The notes beneath the pieces were generated by a model, which was given only the letters and a program-made list of their open reading frames with translations, made no database searches and had not been told where the DNA came from. The translations under genes were made by a program, and so were the position numbers. DNA of 6,207 bases, from NCBI GenBank assembly GCA_964358175.1, contig CAYHOI010000103.1, positions 1 through 6,207 on the forward strand. Direction: 5' to 3'. This DNA comes from CAYHOI01 sp964358175 (GTDB taxonomy: Bacteria; Margulisbacteria; Riflemargulisbacteria; GWF2-35-9). Shown piece by piece: positions 1 through 4,774 of this stretch (position 1 is its first letter; each line of letters begins with the position of its first letter).

Positions 1-812
1 AGCTTTTTCATCGTTTCAAACAGCGTGTTTTCGGTGGAACCGAGAATCCTATGGTAAACATCTAAGCTGTAGACTTGCCGAAGAAGATGTACGTCGTCCT
101 CTGGATTCATGATGACGATAAAAGTATTTTGATTCATAGAAATGATTGTGCGAATCAAGGCAACTAGATCATAGTTAATCTTAATATCAATGAAAATAAC
201 ATCGAGAATCGCGTGAAGACTGGTGATCTTATCCAAAAGGGTTTTATCAATCTCGTGGGTTACGCCCTGCACCTTGCATCCGAACCATTCCAGAACAGTA
301 TGCATGACCTGAGCGGTCTCAGACGATCTTTGCAAAACAAGCACATTCAGAGGTTTATTCTTGTTGCCATAGACACGATCCTGCCCAAAATTGGTTTTGG
401 CGTCCCGGTGACAAATGAAATCGAGTATTTTAAAAACCTTCTCGGGATCAAGGGGCTTCAAAATGTACTGATCCGCGCCAAGCAGAACACTTTGCTTGAT
501 GGTCTCCTTTTTGCCGACTGCGCTAACAACCACCACTTTGGTTTGAGGACACAATGCCTTAAGTTTTGGCAGAAGCTCCAGTCCATCGATTTGGGGCATA
601 CTCAAATCCGTTGTGATGACATCTGGTGGTACTTCCAGTTTATGGATTTGCATGTAAGCATCAAACGCCCGAGCAGAAGCCCCAACCACATTTCCTCCAA
701 AGGAGGTAATCATTTCCTTCAAGGCTTTCAGAATAAAAACCGAGTCATCGATGCAATAAAAAGTAAATGGCGTCCCGTCTGGCTTAAGGCAAAAATTAAG
801 AGAGTTTGTCAC
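1..812 (-). CDS. Tandem-receiver response regulator, partial (C-terminus beyond window edge)
   Basis: About 270 residues are visible. Residues 16-130 form a canonical CheY-like receiver: acidic pair D22-D23 in 'YCIDDS', phosphoacceptor D69 in 'TTDLSMPQIDG', S97 after strand 4 and K119-P120 in 'YILKPLD'. It should take a phosphoryl group from a histidine kinase in the cytoplasm. The lead-in 'LKPDGTPF' is, from memory, typical of CheY-like regulators in spirochaetes and related groups. A linker near 131-153 leads to a second receiver-like fold (about 154-270) beginning 'KPLNVLVLQRSS'. That domain keeps an Asp in 'IFIDIK' (D209) but has lost the acidic pair and the Lys-Pro, so it is probably a pseudo-receiver. 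The GTG start is 1 bp after the stop of the microprotein gene, with no good ribosome binding site, which implies translational coupling. The frame is open upstream to a stop at 911 but has no ATG, GTG or TTG there. No output domain is seen before the edge. Confidence 0.88.
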   Translation of the reverse strand, partial: MTNSLNFCLKPDGTPFTFYCIDDSVFILKALKEMITSFGGNVVGASARAFDAYMQIHKLEVPPDVITTDLSMPQIDGLELLPKLKALCPQTKVVVVSAVGKKETIKQSVLLGADQYILKPLDPEKVFKILDFICHRDAKTNFGQDRVYGNKNKPLNVLVLQRSSETAQVMHTVLEWFGCKVQGVTHEIDKTLLDKITSLHAILDVIFIDIKINYDLVALIRTIISMNQNTFIVIMNPEDDVHLLRQVYSLDVYHRILGSTENTLFETMKK

Positions 813-813
813 G

Positions 814-912
814 TTAAGAAGTCTTTGGTGAACGTTTTTCTTGTCGTTTCTCTTTTGCGCTCTTAAGTGGTTTCTTTTTGGTTTCCTTCTTGGTATTTCG
901 TTCTTTCGTCAT
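814..912 (-). CDS. Lysine-rich 32-residue microprotein
   Basis: The reading frame starts 'MTKERNTKKETKKKPLKSAK' and ends 'SPKTS'. It is highly basic, with Lys and Arg making up nearly half of it, and it has no hydrophobic segment, so a soluble nucleic-acid- or RNA-binding peptide is possible. A strong ribosome binding site (AAGGGAG, 8 nt before the ATG) and a TATAAT -10 box further upstream argue that it is translated and is the first gene of the transcript. Its TAA is followed after one base by the GTG of the response regulator, so its translation may set that gene's expression. From memory, short basic proteins with 'KKPLKTxKEKR'-like cores occur in several bacterial genomes, with no function I can name. 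It could alternatively serve only as a leader peptide. Confidence 0.7.
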   Translation of the reverse strand: MTKERNTKKETKKKPLKSAKEKRQEKRSPKTS

Positions 913-920
913 TTTTTTTA

Positions 921-927
921 CTCCCTT
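921..927 (-). promoter_or_regulatory. Ribosome binding site of the microprotein
   Basis: AAGGGAG on the minus strand, separated from the ATG at 912 by 8 nt of T and A. It is the best Shine-Dalgarno match in the window and supports translation of the 32-residue frame. The receiver genes and the DUF262 gene have no comparable site. Confidence 0.75.
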
Positions 928-932
928 CGATA

Positions 933-948
933 TACAGATATTTCTGTA
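933..948. repeat. Inverted repeat TACAGA-N4-TCTGTA at the predicted transcription start
   Basis: Two perfect 6-bp arms (933-938 and 943-948) flank a 4-nt centre. The site overlaps the predicted +1 of the minus-strand promoter, so it could be an operator for a dimeric regulator or a small hairpin at the 5' end of the mRNA. No regulator can be named. Confidence 0.45.
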
Positions 949-953
949 AACCC

Positions 954-982
954 ATTATATGTAATTTTTTTCGGATTGTGTA
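954..982 (-). promoter_or_regulatory. Sigma70-type promoter for microprotein and response regulator
   Basis: On the minus strand a perfect -10 TATAAT (954-959) lies 17 bp downstream of TACACA (977-982), a 4/6 match to the -35 consensus. The start of transcription would fall near 947, giving a leader of about 35 nt before the microprotein ATG. The predicted start lies inside the inverted repeat at 933-948. Confidence 0.6.
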
Positions 983-992
983 GAGTGGCAAA

Positions 993-1008
993 ATAACTCG
1001 ATAACTCG
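993..1008. repeat. Tandem 8-bp repeat (ATAACTCG x2)
   Basis: Two exact adjacent copies of ATAACTCG sit between the divergent promoters of the microprotein and the DUF262 gene. Their position suits a regulator-binding site for either direction, but such a short repeat can arise by chance. Confidence 0.3.
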
Positions 1009-1020
1009 TGTTTCTGTTTT

Positions 1021-1049
1021 TTGAAAACTCACCATAATTGTGGTAGCAT
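1021..1049 (+). promoter_or_regulatory. Likely promoter of the DUF262 gene, giving a leaderless mRNA
   Basis: TTGAAA (1021-1026) is spaced 17 bp from TAGCAT (1044-1049). The -10 box ends 6 nt before the ATG at 1056, so transcription would begin at or beside the start codon. No Shine-Dalgarno sequence precedes the ATG, which fits a leaderless message. An alternative -10 (CATAAT, 1033-1038) has no good -35. Confidence 0.45.
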
Positions 1050-1055
1050 GAAAAT

Positions 1056-1775
1056 ATGTCGATAGAAACAGACCAACACCTTCCACCCGCCACTCCCGAA
1101 TTCGAGGGAGAGGACACACTTGACCCAGAGTTGAAATGTGAATTATCACAATCTTCGCAGGATGATTTCAATCCTTATCCTGATGCAAATGTCAATATTG
1201 GCACTGAAAGTTCCTCGGTCTTTCAACTTAAACGAAAACATGACAAAGTGCCACCGCTTATCAAGCTGGATCCTGATTTCCAAAGACATGAGGTTTGGAT
1301 GCCAAAACAGAAAAGTGAACTAATAGAGTCAATCCTGATGGGAATCCCCCTTCCTCTAATTTATGTGAAGGAGGATGATAAAGGTGTGTATATCATTGTT
1401 GATGGACGCCAACGCTTGACGACTCTTTTTGAATTTATGAGCCATAAGTTTCCTCTGGAGAAACTCAGTGTTTTGAGCGATTTGAATGGTGCATATTTTA
1501 GTGAAATCGCAGAGGACGAAGTGAAGCATGAAAAATATCTGGATCAGGCTCAGCAGAGTAAAATTGAAGATTGTCAGCTCACGCTACACGTCATCAAACC
1601 CACAACTCAGGATCGCGTCATATTTGACTTATTTGACCGAGTTAATCGCGGTGGTACACGGTTAAATGAATTTTCATTAACAGGGCAGTTCACCGACGTA
1701 GATGATTTTTTGCGAAAAGGTCTTCGGTCGTTTCCGTATTACGACAATTTGACGAAGTCCGTCGATTTAAGTTAG
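1056..1775 (+). CDS. DUF262 (GmrSD-like) protein, truncated and fused to another family's N-terminus
   Basis: The product is 239 residues. Residues 1-55 are acidic and low in complexity. Residues 60-204 carry the DUF262 signature: 'DPDFQR' (72-77), the helix 'KSELIESILMGIPLPLIY', the 'VDGRQRLTTL' motif (115-124, normally DGQQRLTT) and 'FDRVNRGGTRLN' (193-204). In GmrSD type IV restriction enzymes this ParB/Srx-like fold binds and hydrolyses nucleotides, so a defence role is the family-based guess. Stand-alone members are usually longer and continue with a 'QEIRN'-like helix after 'TPLN'. Here the sequence switches at about 204 to 'EFSLTGQFTDVDDFL', which resembles the start of a different family whose remainder lies in another frame downstream. 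The gene is therefore best read as a deletion chimera of doubtful function. No ribosome binding site is visible; the ATG is chosen because it is the first start in the frame behind the promoter. Confidence 0.75.
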   Translation: MSIETDQHLPPATPEFEGEDTLDPELKCELSQSSQDDFNPYPDANVNIGTESSSVFQLKRKHDKVPPLIKLDPDFQRHEVWMPKQKSELIESILMGIPLPLIYVKEDDKGVYIIVDGRQRLTTLFEFMSHKFPLEKLSVLSDLNGAYFSEIAEDEVKHEKYLDQAQQSKIEDCQLTLHVIKPTTQDRVIFDLFDRVNRGGTRLNEFSLTGQFTDVDDFLRKGLRSFPYYDNLTKSVDLS

Positions 1776-2230
1776 CCATCTCGAATCTTACCAAAGAACC
1801 CTTTTGGGATTCCGATAGCAAGCAGGATTCCTGCTCAACCTATTTGCTCCATGAAACTAATATTTATGGTAGCTCCCTAGCCGAGGCCTGTGAGAGAGAC
1901 AATGTAGTGATTTCCTTCATTTCATCAGCCACGTCCTCAGATCCTTTGGAAATCATCCGAAATGGAAAAACAGTGTCTCTACTGAATTTGACTTGTTCAG
2001 GAAAACTTTCAGATTTCCTTATGTCTAGGGGACAAGGTTCATTCGATTCGTATCTGAAGGCAAAGTTTTCTGGAGGGAAGATCGATTTCTCAAGAATTGA
2101 TGAGGAAACTGGAGCTTCTGTGATTCCCCCTACAGAGAGGGGTACTTTTATCGATGCATTTATAAAATTTGAAAAATTAACTTGGGATCAGATTTATACT
2201 TCGACCGAATTGGTTTTGACGCTTCGCTAG
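1742..2230 (+). pseudogene. C-terminal remnant of an unnamed defence-associated family (frame-shifted)
   Basis: The frame is open from 1706 and reads sensibly from 'RQFDEVRRFKLAISNL' (1742) to the stop at 2228-2230, about 162 residues. It has no ATG or GTG; the first usable start is a TTG at 1844 with poor ribosome binding context, so independent translation is doubtful. Visible landmarks are 'EPFWDSDS', 'YGSSLAEACERDNVVISF' and a later 'SSDPLEIIRNG'. From memory this pattern matches a family of roughly 270 residues that starts with 'LSLHGQFxDxxxF', continues to 'GPFWED', then 'AVGEAA' and 'GLVSLTPS'. The matching N-terminus is in the other frame, at the end of the preceding gene, and about 40 residues expected between the two parts are missing. 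The most economical reading is an internal deletion that also shifted the frame. No transmembrane segment and no catalytic motif I recognise are present. Confidence 0.55.
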
Positions 2231-2271
2231 ATCTTGCGATGGCGGTTTTTCCAAAACCTGAAAACCAATAG

Positions 2272-2294
2272 CACTTCGACAAGCTCAGTGACCG
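2272..2294. repeat. REP-like intergenic repeat (CACTTCGACAAGCTCAGTG...)
   Basis: This matches a repeat I remember as widespread in bacterial genomes, usually written CCCTTCGACAAGCTCAGGG. Here the outer arms read CACT and AGTG instead of CCCT and AGGG, so both arms changed together and pairing is kept. It lies in the spacer after the decayed gene. It may be a REP/BIME-type element mobilised in trans; only one copy is present in this window. Confidence 0.5.
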
Positions 2295-2303
2295 CTCAGT
2301 ATA

Positions 2304-2344
2304 ACTAAGACTAAAATTGATCCGAAAATCAATTAAGTCTTAGT
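2304..2344. repeat. Long imperfect inverted repeat (hairpin or operator)
   Basis: Arms at 2304-2321 and 2328-2344 pair as ACTAAGACT with AGTCTTAGT (9 bp), a one-base bulge, and AATTGAT with ATCAATT (7 bp), around a 6-nt loop CCGAAA. The stem is AT-rich, and the nearest T-run (2353-2358) is about 9 nt further on, so it is a poor intrinsic terminator for the preceding remnant. It lies about 50 bp before the predicted promoter of the receiver gene and could equally be a regulatory site. Confidence 0.5.
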
Positions 2345-2392
2345 ATACATTAATTTTTTCAAGTAAACGCTTCATTTTTTCTAATTTTTGTG

Positions 2393-2403
2393 TATGCTAT
2401 GAT
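2393..2403 (+). promoter_or_regulatory. Likely -10 region of the tandem-receiver gene, possibly leaderless
   Basis: Two overlapping -10 candidates occur: TATGCT (2393-2398) and TATGAT (2398-2403), the latter preceded by TG with one base between, an extended -10. With TATGCT the transcript would start at about 2405-2406, on the ATG itself. There is no Shine-Dalgarno sequence in the T-rich stretch before the ATG and no clear -35. Confidence 0.4.
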
Positions 2404-2405
2404 TT

Positions 2406-3764
2406 ATGCACTCATCCACACACGAAGTGATCATCCTTGAAGCCGAACCCAACATTCACGCTAAACTCGAATCACTCAGCGAGCCTATTTCTTCTGAATT
2501 GCCGTTTGGCCGTTATAAATTTGTGGCTACAACCGATATGGAGAACCTCCTCAGGCTGGTCATGCATCCTGATCAGAGCACCTCCCTTGTGATCATTGAT
2601 CTGACCATTGGCGAGCTTTCAGGGCTTGACGCCTTAAAAACGATTCACACCAAAAGACCTTTTTTGGAGGTGTTAATGGCCGTAGAGACCATGACCATTG
2701 ATAAGGCTGTCCAGTTTGGCCGACTGGGTGCCTATGGTTTTGTAACACGAAACTCAACCGCGCATGAACTGAAACAAAAGGTTGATGAACTCCATCAGCT
2801 TTTTACGCCTCTTCGCAAAAGAAGTGTTATGGAGAACTGGAAAGCTGTCATGTTTGGTGAACAAAGCCGGCTACTAACCTTGTACCAAGAAAGTTTGATC
2901 GCCAAACGACTTCATTCGAGCAGTACAGCAAGCAATCCTCTCCACTTTGAAGGGAAACAAGGAGAACTGCTACACCTTACAAGAGAATTACTGCCCATTC
3001 CTGAGAACATGAATTACGTTACGGTGGAAGCCCTGCTGGAGTCGCTTGAAGCGGAAACGGGACACGCGGTTGCGTTTAATCCTGAGGCGAATGTCCTGAT
3101 CGTTGAGGATGAGCCTGATTTTCTGGAAGACTATACCGAACTCATTAAACCCAGACACCATGTTTTATGCGCTGAGAATGGTCAAATTGCCTGTGACCTG
3201 CTTGTCGCGCACCCTGAAATCGATGTCATTTTGCTGGATATATATTTGCCCGATATCAAGGGCACCGATTTATATCGTCGTTTGCGTGCTGTTAACGCAA
3301 CGGTTGAGGTGGTGGTAGTGACCGCCTACGCTGAGCCGGAAATTTCCATGCAATTATTTCGTGAAGGGGCTTATGACTACGTGAATAAACCGGCAACCAA
3401 GGAACAGCTTCTGGATAAGATTGGCAAGGCACTTTATCACAAGCATTGCAAGGCGAATGTTACATTTCTTGCGGACTTATTTTATAAACAGCGTATGGGG
3501 TACGCGAAACGGTTCGCTTCGTTCTTACGGTTAAATCGGTTGCGTAAGGCTCAAAACGCGTTGATGGACGCTTGGGATCTGGCTTATTTCTTTCCTGAGA
3601 TAATGCCGGATCTTAGTCCGAATATGCCTAACTTTGAACCCATGACCGACGAGGCAACGTTGCAGGAAGCCATACAATCGCTGTTCGTACATCCTCCAGA
3701 CACACTAAGTCATCTCGAAAGAATGCAACATTTCAAACTTTACGGCTCAGGCAGTGGCAGATAG
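2406..3764 (+). CDS. Tandem-receiver regulator: degenerate plus canonical receiver
   Basis: The protein has 452 residues. Residues 7-132 form a receiver-like domain: 'ILEAEPN' replaces the acidic pair, D65 is kept in 'VIIDLT', the strand-4 Ser/Thr is not obvious, and 'VTRNS' stands where Lys-Pro belongs (R115), so phosphorylation is doubtful. A helical linker (133-225) follows. Residues 228-343 are a full receiver: E234-D235, D278 in 'ILLDIYLPD', T306 in 'VVVTAYA' and K328-P329 in 'YVNKPAT'. The C-terminal 110 residues ('FLADLFYKQRMGYAKRFASF' onward) match no output domain I recognise; they look helical and carry no DNA-binding, GGDEF, HD or kinase motif. Phosphorylation of D278 by the convergent kinase at 3740-5763 is plausible by proximity only. 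The 3' end overlaps that kinase gene by 25 bp on the opposite strand. The ATG is the first start in the frame behind the -10 region. Confidence 0.9.
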   Translation: MHSSTHEVIILEAEPNIHAKLESLSEPISSELPFGRYKFVATTDMENLLRLVMHPDQSTSLVIIDLTIGELSGLDALKTIHTKRPFLEVLMAVETMTIDKAVQFGRLGAYGFVTRNSTAHELKQKVDELHQLFTPLRKRSVMENWKAVMFGEQSRLLTLYQESLIAKRLHSSSTASNPLHFEGKQGELLHLTRELLPIPENMNYVTVEALLESLEAETGHAVAFNPEANVLIVEDEPDFLEDYTELIKPRHHVLCAENGQIACDLLVAHPEIDVILLDIYLPDIKGTDLYRRLRAVNATVEVVVVTAYAEPEISMQLFREGAYDYVNKPATKEQLLDKIGKALYHKHCKANVTFLADLFYKQRMGYAKRFASFLRLNRLRKAQNALMDAWDLAYFFPEIMPDLSPNMPNFEPMTDEATLQEAIQSLFVHPPDTLSHLERMQHFKLYGSGSGR

Positions 3765-4774
3765 ACAAAAAACGATGAGCCCTGATGGGGAACGCTTGTG
3801 AAGTCAATCATCCCCCCATGCTGATCAATAATCTGAAGAACGATAGATAAGCCCAACCCTGTTGATTGATATTTTCCGTGAGAAAAATAGGCATCAAAGA
3901 TTTTGGACTGGATGTCGGGAGGAATACCTGTTCCGGTATCCGCCACAACAAGTCTAATCCCTGAGACAAGTTGTTGGTCTTTGTTTCTATACATGGAAGG
4001 TTCCGCGGTGATGCTGAGCGTTCCCCCATCCGGCATGGCTTCAATGCTGTTCTTCGTAAGGTTGATCAGCACTTGATACAGCTGGGTGGTGTCTCCCTCC
4101 AGATGTGAGGCGGGAACCGTCGTGTTCAGGATGATTTTCTTGTCATCGCAGGTCGCTTGAATCGCTTGCGTCACCTCTTCACAAAGGTTCGCGAGATTGA
4201 ATCTCTCTCTCTTTTCAGACGTGATATTGAGCATATTATTGAGAACCGTATTTAAGCGGTCAACCATACGGCCGACCGTGTCAACGGTCTTCAGAGTCAA
4301 CGAGGCATCCGCGGGATTTTCTCTGAGCCGAGAGATTTTCGACACTATCATGCCGAGGGGATTTTTGATCTCATGAGCAATCCCCATCGACATCAACGAG
4401 GCCGCCTGCTGTCGGGTCAGGAGTTCGTTGTGCTTTTGAAACCGCTCGTACTCGGCCTTGATTTGCTCATAGGGGCGGATGCGGTCAAGGACAATTCGCA
4501 TCTGGTTTTGTATGGTTTCGAAGAATTGAAGGTCTTTTGGGACATACCGACCCTCTGAAAGCTTACTTCCGATGAGAAGGTAACCCTCAAATGACGCGGA
4601 TGAGCGCACCGGAAGCAACAGTGCGCGTTCGTCATAGCCAAAACTACGAATCAGCTCGCGTTCTTTAGTATGCAGACGTTCAACGGGACAAATATCAGAA
4701 CTGATTAGTGATAATTCCTGACAATTTTCTTCCCCTATTTCAAGCTGTTCCTTGTCTTTACCAAAGTTAAACAA
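3740..4774 (-). CDS. Histidine kinase, C-terminal fragment (GAF end, HisKA, HATPase_c)
   Basis: The frame has 344 residues from a TTG at 4774 that exists only because of the repeat junction; the preceding bases have no convincing ribosome binding site. Residues 1-100 are the second half of a GAF-like domain ('ALLLPVRS', 'GYLLIGSK'). A coiled helix (about 100-128) leads to the H-box 'MGIAHEIKNPLG' with phosphoacceptor H134. The N-box is 'QVLINLTKNSIEAM' (N237, N242), the G1 box 'DTGTGIP' (D279), 'IFDAYFS' follows, and the G2 box is 'STGLGLS' (304-310). Every residue needed for ATP binding and autophosphorylation appears present. If expressed alone it would be a soluble kinase without its sensor; more likely it is silent until the 71-bp element is removed. 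It ends convergent to the receiver gene. Confidence 0.85.
   Translation of the reverse strand: MFNFGKDKEQLEIGEENCQELSLISSDICPVERLHTKERELIRSFGYDERALLLPVRSSASFEGYLLIGSKLSEGRYVPKDLQFFETIQNQMRIVLDRIRPYEQIKAEYERFQKHNELLTRQQAASLMSMGIAHEIKNPLGMIVSKISRLRENPADASLTLKTVDTVGRMVDRLNTVLNNMLNITSEKRERFNLANLCEEVTQAIQATCDDKKIILNTTVPASHLEGDTTQLYQVLINLTKNSIEAMPDGGTLSITAEPSMYRNKDQQLVSGIRLVVADTGTGIPPDIQSKIFDAYFSHGKYQSTGLGLSIVLQIIDQHGGMIDFTSVPHQGSSFFVYLPLPEP

Noticed and set aside
213..866. Long open frame of 217 codons on the plus strand
   Set aside because: It lies opposite the response regulator, whose receiver motifs (DD, D, S, KP) are unmistakable on the minus strand; the plus-strand translation has no recognisable domain.
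933..948. LexA/SOS box reading of the ACAGA...TCTGT palindrome
   Set aside because: The gammaproteobacterial LexA box is CTGT-N8-ACAG; here the arms are in the opposite order and the spacing is too short.
863..1171. Minus-strand open frame of 102 codons spanning the divergent promoter region
   Set aside because: It runs antisense through the start of the DUF262 gene and covers both promoters. The microprotein frame in the same stretch has a proper ribosome binding site, and this one does not.
2244..2258. Hairpin GGTTTT-TCC-AAAACC after the decayed gene, as a terminator
   Set aside because: The stem is only 6 bp and weak, the loop is 3 nt, and no T-run follows on either strand.
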